Below are positions 50,391 through 58,258 of a stretch of DNA of 64,000 nucleotides, one piece after another. Source of the DNA: an uncultured Eubacteriales bacterium. GTDB lineage: Bacteria > Bacillota > Clostridia > Oscillospirales > Oscillospiraceae. Position 1 is the stretch's first letter. The number at the start of each line of letters is the position of its first letter. Under the pieces are notes generated by a model. That model was given only the letters and a program-made list of their open reading frames with translations, was not told where the DNA came from and did no database searches. Where the stretch lies: assembly GCA_900317425.1 (NCBI GenBank), contig ONGR01000003.1, forward strand, positions 37,809 through 101,808, written 5' to 3'. The translations under genes and the position numbers were made by a program.

Positions 50391-51331
50391 TGGTACTGCT
50401 GGTGCAATATACGCTGATCTTCGCTTCCGTGCTGATCCTGGTGGCCCTGGGCGGCTGCTTCTCCGAGCACTCCGGCGTCATCAACCTGGGCCTGGAGGGC
50501 GTCATGATCATGGGTGCCCTGGGCGGTGCGCTGGCCATGCGGTATATGCCCAAGACCTCCCCTGCCGCTCTGATGATCATCGTGGTGGTGTTGGCAGCCA
50601 TTCTGGTGGGCGTGCTGTATTCGTCTCTGCTGGCCGTGGCCTGCATCAACTTCAAGGCGGATCAGACTATCGTCGGCACGGCCTTGAACATGCTGGGCAC
50701 TGCCACCGCCACGGTTATCGTCAAGGCCATCAACACCGCGGCCAACCCCGACGACGTCTCCTCCATCATCCAGTACCCGGTGGAGAAGCGGGCCTTCCTG
50801 GTGAACATCGGCAGCTTCGAGTTCAGCTGGTTCATGCTGATCACGCTGGTGCTGCTGGTAGCCGCCTACGTGACGCTGTACAAGACCAAGTTCGGTCTGC
50901 GCCTCATGGCCTGCGGTGAGCATCCCCAGGCGGCTGACTCCGTGGGTATCAACGTCTACAAGATGCGCTGGGCCGGCGTGCTGATCTCCGGTATGCTGGG
51001 CGGCCTGGGCGGCATCGTGTTCATCACCGCCGGCGTGTCCGAGTGGCGCTTTGAGTACGGTGTGGCCGGCTTCGGCTTCCTGGCTCTGGCCGTGATGATC
51101 TTCGGCCAGTGGAAGCCCACCCGCATCGCGCTGGCGGCGCTGCTGTTCGGCCTGTTCCGCGCGTTGAGCAACGTGTATATGGGCTTTGGCTTCCTGGCCA
51201 ATCTGAACATCCCCAGCCAGGTCTACAACATGATGCCCTACATCATCTCCCTGGTGGTGCTGGCCTTCACGTCCAAGAAGTCCCGCGCTCCCAAGGCCGA
51301 GGGCATCCCCTATGACAAGGGACAGAGATAA
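50390..51331 (+). CDS. ABC transporter permease, nucleoside importer type (NupQ/YufQ-like)
   Basis: 313 residues, about eight membrane spans. Signature region GVINLGLEGVMIMGALGGA near residue 25 and FGLRLMACGEHPQAADSVGINVYKMR near 165, typical of the second permease of this class. ATG shares a base with the previous stop (TAATG). Last gene of the operon; ends ahead of a strong terminator. Confidence 0.92.
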   Translation: MVLLVQYTLIFASVLILVALGGCFSEHSGVINLGLEGVMIMGALGGALAMRYMPKTSPAALMIIVVVLAAILVGVLYSSLLAVACINFKADQTIVGTALNMLGTATATVIVKAINTAANPDDVSSIIQYPVEKRAFLVNIGSFEFSWFMLITLVLLVAAYVTLYKTKFGLRLMACGEHPQAADSVGINVYKMRWAGVLISGMLGGLGGIVFITAGVSEWRFEYGVAGFGFLALAVMIFGQWKPTRIALAALLFGLFRALSNVYMGFGFLANLNIPSQVYNMMPYIISLVVLAFTSKKSRAPKAEGIPYDKGQR

Positions 51332-51345
51332 AACGCTCTGCTTAA

Positions 51346-51385
51346 TAGAGAGAAGGGATACGCTGTGCGTATCCCTTCTCTTTTT
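51346..51385. terminator. Bidirectional terminator between importer operon and ylbJ-like gene
   Basis: AGAGAAGGGATACG pairs perfectly with CGTATCCCTTCTCT around CTGTG, followed by TTTT on the plus strand. Confidence 0.92.
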
Positions 51386-51388
51386 GCG

Positions 51389-52285
51389 TCAAAAGATCCA
51401 GCGGCTCACCAGAGCGGCCAGGATGACGGAGATGGCGGCCTGCAGCAGTTTGCCGGTCACGCAGGAGCGCAGGGAAAGCCCACTGTCCCGCAGAACGGCG
51501 GCGGTCTGACAGTGGACACTGAGACCGCCCCAGCTGAGTAGCCCGGCCGCCGCCAGAAAGCCGCCCCGGTCCGGCTGCAGCCGGAGGATGCCTCCCGTCA
51601 GCTCGATGGTGCCGATCACAACGGGGTTTGACAGACCGGTGTGGCAAACCATGAGCCGCAGGGCTACCAGAAAAAACACCACGAAGGCGCAGACGTGGAC
51701 CATGGTCTGGGCCCCGGCGGTGACGGAGCGAATAAAGGCCACGGTCAGCGGCGGCGCGGGAGGCCGGGCCGGCAGATGAGACGGGAGCGCGTTGGGCCGG
51801 CGATGGAGCTGGGCCACCAGCACGGCGGCGGTCACGTGGATGAGATAGAGATACACGCCCATCCGGGTACTGCCAAAGCAGCCCACTCCGGCGATCCCCA
51901 GCACGAAGGAGGGGCCGCAGTTGTTGCAGAAGGCCAGCAGATGCTCCGCCTCGCCCCGGTCGATGGCGCCGCTCTCATAGAGCTGTCCCACCGTGCGCCC
52001 GCCCACCGGATAGCCGCCCAGCAGCCCCAGCAGAAACGCCGCTGAACCGGTGCCGGAGCAGCCCAGCAGCGGCCCCATCACCGGCGAGAGCAGCCGCCCG
52101 CAGGCATCCGCCAGCCCCAGGGCGGTGAAGCAGGACACCGCCACGAAGAAGGGAAACAGAGACGGGATCACCGACCGGGCGCACAGAGCCAGTCCATCCC
52201 GGACGGCCTGGGCCGCCACCTGATTGTCCCAAAGCAGGGCTGCCATCAGCAGCACCAGGATCCCGCCGGTCACGTAACGCTTCAT
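51389..52285 (-). CDS. YlbJ-like sporulation membrane protein (nucleoside recognition/Gate domain)
   Basis: 298 residues, about seven membrane spans, with Gate-domain text: VIPSLFPFFVAVSCFTALG (about 40-58), GLLGGYPVGGRTVGQLYESG near 90, FCNNCGPSFVLGIAGVGCFG near 118. YlbJ of Bacillus is a sigma-E-dependent sporulation protein of about 400 residues; this one is about 100 shorter. ATG at 52285 behind GAGAGGTG. Divergent from yqfC-yqfD, another sporulation pair. Confidence 0.8.
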   Translation of the reverse strand: MKRYVTGGILVLLMAALLWDNQVAAQAVRDGLALCARSVIPSLFPFFVAVSCFTALGLADACGRLLSPVMGPLLGCSGTGSAAFLLGLLGGYPVGGRTVGQLYESGAIDRGEAEHLLAFCNNCGPSFVLGIAGVGCFGSTRMGVYLYLIHVTAAVLVAQLHRRPNALPSHLPARPPAPPLTVAFIRSVTAGAQTMVHVCAFVVFFLVALRLMVCHTGLSNPVVIGTIELTGGILRLQPDRGGFLAAAGLLSWGGLSVHCQTAAVLRDSGLSLRSCVTGKLLQAAISVILAALVSRWIF

Positions 52286-52393
52286 GCCATCACCTCTCCG
52301 GACAACTGTATGCGTCTGCGGGTACGTCCATGCCGGACAGGCAAGATTTTTCCCGGATGCGCATAGAGTGGGGAAAGAAAGGACGTGGTATGC

Positions 52394-52678
52394 GTGGAGG
52401 GTCGCAACAGGTGGGCCGCGGCGGGCATGAATGCCATGGAGCGGCTGGATCTCCCCGGCGGGATCGCCGCCGGGGTGCCGGTGATGGAGCTGACGGGCAA
52501 CCGCCGGTTTTGCATGGAGCAGCACCGGGGCGTGCTGTCCTACAGCACGGAACTGGTGGAGATCAACGCCGGCAGCCTGGTGGTGCGCGTCAGCGGCGCG
52601 CAGCTGCAGCTGGTGGCCATGACGGAGACGGACCTGCGGATCGACGGCCGCATCAGCAAGGTGGAGTTGGTGGGATAG
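52394..52678 (+). CDS. yqfC: Sporulation protein YqfC
   Basis: 94 residues with the YqfC pattern: LDLPGGIAAGVPVMELTGNRR, YSTELVEINAGSLVVRVSG, and DLRIDGRISKVEL at the end. Function unknown, needed for sporulation-stage expression in Bacillus under sigma-E. The best start is GTG at 52394 (AAAGGA ten bases upstream); a GTG three codons earlier sits too near the SD. CATAGAGT at 52360-52367 faintly resembles a sigma-E -10 but has no clear -35. Confidence 0.88.
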   Translation: MEGRNRWAAAGMNAMERLDLPGGIAAGVPVMELTGNRRFCMEQHRGVLSYSTELVEINAGSLVVRVSGAQLQLVAMTETDLRIDGRISKVELVG

Positions 52679-53881
52679 ATGTACAATCAGATCGTCAATT
52701 ACATACAGGGCAACGTGCTTCTGTCGGTGGAGAGCGCCTACCCGGAGCGGGTGATGAATCTCTGCTCCGCCCACGGCATCCCCTTCTGGGACGTGCGGTG
52801 GATCGACGGGGTGCACTTTACCATGCGCACCACCCGGAGAGGGGAGCGGCGTCTGCGCCGGGCGGCAGCTCAGACCGATGCGGAGATCCGGCGGCTGCGC
52901 CAGCAGGGCATCCCGGTGCTGGCGCTGCGGTTTCGCCGCCGGTACGTACTGCTGGCAGGCCTGGCGGTATTCGCGGCGCTGTTCTGGGCCGGCAATCTGT
53001 TCGTCTGGGATTTTGAGGTGACCGGCAACGACACCGTGCCCACGGAGACCATCCTCCGGGCACTGGAGAAGGAGGGCGTCACCGTGGGCTGCCGGGGACT
53101 GTCAGTGGACCAGGAGCGGCTGCGCAACCACGTGCTGCTGGAGCTGCCGGACATCTCCTGGCTGGCGGTGAACGTCAAGGGCTGTGTGGCCCACGTGCAG
53201 GTGGTGGAGCGACTGCGCCCGCCGGAGATTGTTCAGGACAGGGAACCCACCAACGTGGTGGCGGCCCGGGACGGTCTGGTGACCAAGGTGGAGGCTCTGG
53301 ACGGCAGGGCGGAGGTGATGATGGGCTCCACGGTGACCTGCGGTCAGCTGCTGATCTCCGGCGTGGCGGACGACGGCACCAGCGGCGTGCGGCTGATGCA
53401 CGGCATGGGCCGGGTCTGGGCCCGGACCTGGCGCGAGCTGTCGGTATTGGTCCCGCTCCGGACGGAGGGAAAGGGGAGCCGGGGGCGCAGCGTGACCCAT
53501 GTGGCCCTGGATTTTGGCAAGCATCGCATAAAATTCTATGGAAAGGGTAGCGTAACACCGGCGGATTGTGATAAAATAATACGATACAAGGCGTGGACGC
53601 TGCCGGGCGGCTTCCGTCTGCCCGTCACCACGGTGACGGAGCGGTGGATGCCCTGTGACCCGGCGTCGGCGGAGCGGAGCAAGGACCAGGCTCAACAGGA
53701 GGGCGAGGAACTGCTGCTCCGGCAGCTGGAGCAGGACATGGGCGAGGACGGCAGCATCACCGAGACCCGCTTTGCGTCGGCCCGGCAGGGGGATTACCTG
53801 CTGGTAACGCTGAAGGCGGAGTGCCTGGAGCAGATCGGCGTCAGCGTGCCGTTGGAGACGCCGCAGATGATCAACCAATGA
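52679..53881 (+). CDS. yqfD: Sporulation protein YqfD
   Basis: 400 residues: an N-terminal cytoplasmic domain (about 1-90), one membrane span (about 90-108, YVLLAGLAVFAALFWAGNLF), and an extracytoplasmic domain with VSFWDFEVTGN-like and KGCVAHVQVVER segments. Starts directly after the yqfC stop. In Bacillus YqfD is involved in forespore-mother cell events. First genes of the run yqfC-yqfD-phoH-ybeY-era-recO. Confidence 0.92.
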   Translation: MYNQIVNYIQGNVLLSVESAYPERVMNLCSAHGIPFWDVRWIDGVHFTMRTTRRGERRLRRAAAQTDAEIRRLRQQGIPVLALRFRRRYVLLAGLAVFAALFWAGNLFVWDFEVTGNDTVPTETILRALEKEGVTVGCRGLSVDQERLRNHVLLELPDISWLAVNVKGCVAHVQVVERLRPPEIVQDREPTNVVAARDGLVTKVEALDGRAEVMMGSTVTCGQLLISGVADDGTSGVRLMHGMGRVWARTWRELSVLVPLRTEGKGSRGRSVTHVALDFGKHRIKFYGKGSVTPADCDKIIRYKAWTLPGGFRLPVTTVTERWMPCDPASAERSKDQAQQEGEELLLRQLEQDMGEDGSITETRFASARQGDYLLVTLKAECLEQIGVSVPLETPQMINQ

Positions 53882-53896
53882 CAAGGAGGCGCGTAC

Positions 53897-54925
53897 ATGG
53901 AACAGCGCATCGGCATTGAACGAATGGAGGAGGCCATCAACCTTTTTGGCTCCTTCGATGAAAATATCCGGCTGCTGGAGATGGAATTCCGGGTGAGCAT
54001 CGTCAACCGGGGCGGTGAGATCGTCATCTCCGGCGAGCCGGAGGACACCATGCTGGCCCACAAGGCGGTGGAGGCCCTGCTGACTCTCACCGCCAAGGGG
54101 GAGACCATCACCCCCCAGCACGTGCGCTACGTGATCGGGCTGGTGCGGTCGGGGCAGGCGGAGCGGATCAGCGAGCTGACCCAGGACGTGATCTGCATCA
54201 CCTCCAAGGGCCGGCCCGTCAAGCCCAAGACCATCGGCCAGAAGCAGTACGTGGACGAGATCATGAAGAAGAGCGTCACCATCGGCGTGGGCCCGGCGGG
54301 TACCGGTAAGACGTACCTGGCGGTGGCCGCGGCGGTGGCCGCCTTCCGGGACAAGCAGGTGAACCGCATCATCCTCACCCGGCCGGCGGTGGAGGCCGGC
54401 GAGCGCCTGGGCTTCCTGCCCGGCGACCTGCAGAGCAAGGTGGATCCCTACCTGCGGCCACTGTACGACGCCCTTTTCGATATGCTGGGGGCGGAGACGT
54501 ATCAGAAGTATCTGGAGCGGGGCAACATCGAGGTGGCGCCCCTGGCCTATATGCGCGGCCGGACGCTGGACGACAGCTTCATCATCCTGGACGAGGCCCA
54601 GAACACCAGCCGGGAGCAGATGAAGATGTTCCTGACCCGGATGGGCTTCGGCTCCAAGGTGGTCATCACCGGCGACGTGACCCAGATCGACCTGCCGGGG
54701 GACAAGCCCAGCGGTCTGAAGGAGGCCATGAAGGTCCTGAAGGACGTGGAGGGCGTGGGCATCTGCGAGCTGACGCAGCAGGACGTGGTGCGTCACGTGA
54801 TGGTCCAGCGGATCATCGAGGCCTACGCCAAATATGAGGAAAAGCATTTCGGAAAGGGAGGTGGACGCAATGGCGAAAAGACATCGTATACCGGTGACCG
54901 CCACGGTTCCGGACGGCGTCTCTGA
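53897..54925 (+). CDS. phoH: PhoH family ATPase (YbeZ/PhoL type)
   Basis: 342 residues. N-terminal KH-like part (about 1-115), then the PhoH ATPase with Walker A GPAGTGKTYLA near residue 133 and FIILDEAQNTSREQMKMFLTRMG near 230. Thought to act in RNA metabolism with the endonuclease YbeY, whose gene overlaps its 3' end by 56 bp. SD AAGGAGG. Confidence 0.93.
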   Translation: MEQRIGIERMEEAINLFGSFDENIRLLEMEFRVSIVNRGGEIVISGEPEDTMLAHKAVEALLTLTAKGETITPQHVRYVIGLVRSGQAERISELTQDVICITSKGRPVKPKTIGQKQYVDEIMKKSVTIGVGPAGTGKTYLAVAAAVAAFRDKQVNRIILTRPAVEAGERLGFLPGDLQSKVDPYLRPLYDALFDMLGAETYQKYLERGNIEVAPLAYMRGRTLDDSFIILDEAQNTSREQMKMFLTRMGFGSKVVITGDVTQIDLPGDKPSGLKEAMKVLKDVEGVGICELTQQDVVRHVMVQRIIEAYAKYEEKHFGKGGGRNGEKTSYTGDRHGSGRRL

Positions 54926-55367
54926 TGCCACCGTGGCCCTGATCCGCAAGGCCATCCGCACCGCCCTGCTCTGCGAAGGGGTGACGGTGCCCTGTGAGAT
55001 CGACGTGCTGCTGACGGACGACGCGGGCATCCATGAGATCAATCGGGATATGCGGGGCGTGGACGCCCCCACCGACGTGCTGAGCTTCCCGGCCTTCTCC
55101 TACGTGCCGGGTGAGCCGCCTGTGGACGATGCCGACGCCGACCCCATGACGGGACTGACCCCCCTGGGGGACATGGCCATCTCCATGGAGCGGGTGAAGG
55201 CCCAGGCGGCGGAGTACGGCCATTCGGAGCGCCGGGAGCTGGCCTATCTGGTGGTCCACTCGGTGCTGCACCTGCTGGGCTACGACCATCTGGATGAGGG
55301 CGAGCAGAAAAAGCAGATGCGCGCCCATGAGGAGGCCATTATGGCCCAACTGGGTCTGAAGCGGTGA
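54870..55367 (+). CDS. ybeY: Endoribonuclease / rRNA maturation factor YbeY
   Basis: 165-residue zinc metalloprotein of 16S rRNA 3'-end maturation and ribosome quality control. The metal motif HSVLHLLGYDH (H3xH5xH) is near residue 130; DVLSFP near 72. The start at ATG 54870 follows GGGAGG inside the phoH 3' end; an ATG-like longer reading has no SD. Confidence 0.95.
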   Translation: MAKRHRIPVTATVPDGVSDATVALIRKAIRTALLCEGVTVPCEIDVLLTDDAGIHEINRDMRGVDAPTDVLSFPAFSYVPGEPPVDDADADPMTGLTPLGDMAISMERVKAQAAEYGHSERRELAYLVVHSVLHLLGYDHLDEGEQKKQMRAHEEAIMAQLGLKR

Positions 55368-55375
55368 GGTCACCC

Positions 55376-55954
55376 ATGGAAGCGACGACGGCGCGGTGCG
55401 TGGTCCGCCCTCTGGAGGAACGGGACTATGCCGCTTTTGCAGCCGGGTATGAAACCAGCGGTCCCGCCCGGAACCGCTTTGACGAGGGCCACCTGGACAC
55501 CGGTTTTATGACAACCGATTGGTACGCCGCCATGCTAGCCCGGCGTCGCCGGGAGGCGGAGGACGATTTCTGCTATATGTTCCACGTATTCCACCGCGAG
55601 ACGGGACAGGCTATCGGCTATGGCAACGTCCGGACGCTGTACCGGGGCGAGATCCAGTGCGGTGAGATCGGCTACACGGTTTTCAACAACTACTGGAATC
55701 AAGGCTATGCCACGGAGATCGTGGAGGCCTTGACGGCCATCGGCTTTGAGACGCTGGGTTTCCACCGGCTGGAGGCCTACATCAATCTGGATAACCCTGC
55801 CTCCCGGGCCGTGGCGCGCAAGTGCGGCTATACGCTGGAGGGCGTCCGGGAGAAATACCTGCTGGAGGACGGCGTCTGGACCGACAATGCGGTCTATTAT
55901 CGGATCAACCCCGCCTGGGCGGCGGACCATCCTTTTTGCCAACAGATAACATGA
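55376..55954 (+). CDS. GNAT family N-acetyltransferase (RimJ/RimL type)
   Basis: 192 residues. Acetyl-CoA-binding segment GEIGYTVFNNYWNQGYATE near residue 100 and NPASRAVARKCGYTLEGVREKYLL near 140 are typical of the RimJ/RimL branch that acetylates protein N-termini or small amines. ATG at 55376 behind GAGGT; an overlapping GTG at 55364 is possible. Inserted in the ybeY-era interval, where dgkA/cdd often lie. Confidence 0.88.
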   Translation: MEATTARCVVRPLEERDYAAFAAGYETSGPARNRFDEGHLDTGFMTTDWYAAMLARRRREAEDDFCYMFHVFHRETGQAIGYGNVRTLYRGEIQCGEIGYTVFNNYWNQGYATEIVEALTAIGFETLGFHRLEAYINLDNPASRAVARKCGYTLEGVREKYLLEDGVWTDNAVYYRINPAWAADHPFCQQIT

Positions 55955-56346
55955 AATACAAGCACACGAAAAGAAACGGTTTTCTCATTGGGTTCATTGA
56001 CTTTTTCACAGCCGGTACGTTCCTGCTGATCTATATGCAGATGGGTCTGCAGGAGGAGCTGGATGAGATCCTGGGAAGAAGGACCCAGCGATATTACGTG
56101 GCATATCTGCTGGGCATCCCGACGCTGTTCGTCTACACCCTGGTCTGGATGGCCAGGATCGCCGAGGAGCTGAAGGCAAAAGCGATAGAGCTGGGGGTCG
56201 AGGGAAAGCACACGTCATTTTGGCACATGTTCGGCTGGAACGTGCTCGGTATCCTGATCCTTGTGGGGCCTATGATCGCCACCCGGAGGTTTTTCAAAAC
56301 GCTGAATCAAGTGGAGATCGAGCTGAACAAGAGAAACTCCCTGTAA
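55951..56346 (+). CDS. Small membrane protein, DUF4234-like
   Basis: 131 residues, starting at an ATGA overlap with the acetyltransferase stop and lacking its own SD, so translation is probably coupled. Three hydrophobic segments (about 10-30, 45-65, 90-112) with GFIDFFTAGTFLLIYMQMGLQEELDEI, which resembles the DUF4234 family. Function unknown. Its codon use is less GC-biased than its neighbours, possibly a later insertion in the era cluster. Confidence 0.65.
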   Translation: MKYKHTKRNGFLIGFIDFFTAGTFLLIYMQMGLQEELDEILGRRTQRYYVAYLLGIPTLFVYTLVWMARIAEELKAKAIELGVEGKHTSFWHMFGWNVLGILILVGPMIATRRFFKTLNQVEIELNKRNSL

Positions 56347-56422
56347 ATACTGCCCGGCGTTGCGGGCGTATGATAAAGAATAACTGCTCAAATACAAAAG
56401 AAAGTTGAGGATCACCTTAATT

Positions 56423-57325
56423 ATGTCAACCATTACCAAGACCGCCATGATCACCGTGTGCGGACGGCCCAACGTGGGCAAATCCAGCCTCACCAACGCG
56501 CTGGTGGGGGAGAAGATCGCCATCGTGTCCAACAAGCCCCAGACCACCCGCAACCGCATCTACGGCGTGGTGAACCGGGGGGACACCCAGTACATCCTGC
56601 TGGACACCCCGGGCCTCCACAAGCCCCGTTCCCGTCTGGGGGACTACATGGTGAAGGTGGTGCGGGAGAGCCTCCAGTCTGTGGAGTGCGCGGTGCTGCT
56701 GGTGGAGCCCATCCCTAACGTGGGTACTCCGGAGAAGGCCCTGCTGGAGCGCATCCGAGAGGAGGAACTGCCCGCGGTGCTGTGCATCAACAAGGTGGAT
56801 ACCGTTGCCAACAAGGAGGATCTGCTGGCGGTGATCGCCGCCTACAGCGAGGCCTATCCCGAATTCAAGGCCATCATCCCCATCTCCGCCAAGACCGGCG
56901 AGGGTCTGGACGAGCTGATGGAGGAGCTGAGCAAGTACGCCCAGGAGGGCCCCCAGCTGTTCCCCGACGGCATGACCACCGATCAGCCCGACGCCCAGGT
57001 GTGCGCCGAGATCATCCGGGAGAAGATGCTCTATTGTCTCGACAAGGAGATCCCCCACGGCACGGCGGTGGAGGTGACCCGTTTTTCCGAGCGGGACAAC
57101 GGCATCATCGATCTGGACGTGACCATCTACTGCGAGAAGGCCAGCCACAAGGGCATCATCATCGGCAAGCATGGCGACATGATGAAGCGCATCAGTTCTC
57201 TGGCCCGGCAGGACATCGAGCGGTTCATGGGAACCAAGGTCTATATGGAGACCTGGGTCAAGGTGAAGGAGAACTGGCGCGACAACGTGAATTTCATCCG
57301 CGCCCAGGGCTATAACGAGGAGTAA
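56423..57325 (+). CDS. era: GTPase Era
   Basis: 300-residue GTPase that binds the 3' end of 16S rRNA during 30S assembly. G1 GRPNVGKSS near residue 14, G2 TTRNRI, G3 DTPGLH, G4 NKVD near 120; C-terminal KH domain with KGIIIGKHGDMMKRISSLAR near 240. ATG at 56423 with GAGG 12 bases upstream. A TTG six codons earlier is in frame but overlaps the SD. Confidence 0.96.
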   Translation: MSTITKTAMITVCGRPNVGKSSLTNALVGEKIAIVSNKPQTTRNRIYGVVNRGDTQYILLDTPGLHKPRSRLGDYMVKVVRESLQSVECAVLLVEPIPNVGTPEKALLERIREEELPAVLCINKVDTVANKEDLLAVIAAYSEAYPEFKAIIPISAKTGEGLDELMEELSKYAQEGPQLFPDGMTTDQPDAQVCAEIIREKMLYCLDKEIPHGTAVEVTRFSERDNGIIDLDVTIYCEKASHKGIIIGKHGDMMKRISSLARQDIERFMGTKVYMETWVKVKENWRDNVNFIRAQGYNEE

Positions 57326-57388
57326 AGTTTACCAGCCATAAACGCCGGTGCCCTGCGCAGAATAGAATGTGCAGGGAGGCGATGCGCT

Positions 57389-57556
57389 GTGGCGGATTAT
57401 TGGAAGCTGTTTCAGGAGACCGGCGCCCCGGAGTGGTATATGCTCCACGCGGCGGAAAACCGCGCCCGGACCGGCGGAGAGGAAGACCATGCAGAGCGGA
57501 AAGATCGTGACCTCCGGCCTGGTGCTGCGGGAGACGGAGACCAAGGAGACGGATAA
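57389..57556 (+). CDS. YqzL-like small protein between era and recO
   Basis: 55 codons from a GTG that follows GGGAGG by nine bases. The first 22 residues, MADYWKLFQETGAPEWYMLH, match the short YqzL family (about 45 residues) that occupies exactly this place between era and recO in Bacillus. The last third overlaps recO by 68 bp in another frame and looks like read-on composition (Arg/Gly/Asp). Function of YqzL is unknown. Confidence 0.6.
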   Translation: MADYWKLFQETGAPEWYMLHAAENRARTGGEEDHAERKDRDLRPGAAGDGDQGDG

Positions 57557-58247
57557 AATACTGACGGTGCTGACGCCGGATATGGGAAAAATCAGCCTCA
57601 TCGCCCGGGGGGCCCGGCGGCGGAACAGTCCGCTGGCCGCCGGCTGCCAGCTGCTGGCCTATTCGGAGCTGACCATCTACCAGCGGGGGGCGTGGCGGTA
57701 CGTATCCGAGGCCTCCACCATCGAGCTGTTCGACGGGGTGCGGCAGGACTTTGAACTCTTGAGTCTGGCGTCCTACTTCGCCGAGCTGACGGAGAGCGTC
57801 AGCGGGGAGGATCAGCCGGTGCCGGAGATATTGAGCCTGCTGCTGAACGCATTGTACGCCTTGAGCACGCTGAAAAAAGATCCGCTGCTGGTGAAGCCGG
57901 TGTTCGAGCTGCGGCTTATGGCCCTCAGCGGCTTTGAGCCGCTGGCGGACGGCTGCGCCGTCTGCGGGAAAACGGAGCCGGAGCGGCCCATGCTGGACGT
58001 GGTCCAGGGTGTGGTCCACTGCGCCGGCTGCAAGCAGCCGGGGGGGTTGTCCCTGCCGCTGACCCGTGGGAGTCTGGCGGCTCTGCGCCACGCCCTGTAC
58101 GGCGACGGGAAGCGGCTCTACAGTTTCACGCTGGACAAAAACGCCCTGCGCCAGCTGGACCACGCGGCGGAGGCCTTCGTGGCGGCCCAGCTGGAGCGCT
58201 CCTTCCGGACGCTGGACTACTATAAAACCATTCGTACCGAGCGATAG
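57489..58247 (+). CDS. recO: DNA repair protein RecO
   Basis: 252 residues: N-terminal OB fold (GLVLRETETKETDKILTVLTPDMGKISLIARGARR) and a helical C-terminal domain with the zinc-type Cys pairs CAVCG (near 158) and CAGCK (near 181). Loads RecA onto SSB-coated DNA with RecR. ATG at 57489 behind GAGAGG, inside the YqzL-like frame. Confidence 0.94.
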   Translation: MQSGKIVTSGLVLRETETKETDKILTVLTPDMGKISLIARGARRRNSPLAAGCQLLAYSELTIYQRGAWRYVSEASTIELFDGVRQDFELLSLASYFAELTESVSGEDQPVPEILSLLLNALYALSTLKKDPLLVKPVFELRLMALSGFEPLADGCAVCGKTEPERPMLDVVQGVVHCAGCKQPGGLSLPLTRGSLAALRHALYGDGKRLYSFTLDKNALRQLDHAAEAFVAAQLERSFRTLDYYKTIRTER

Positions 58248-58258
58248 AGGAACTACAT

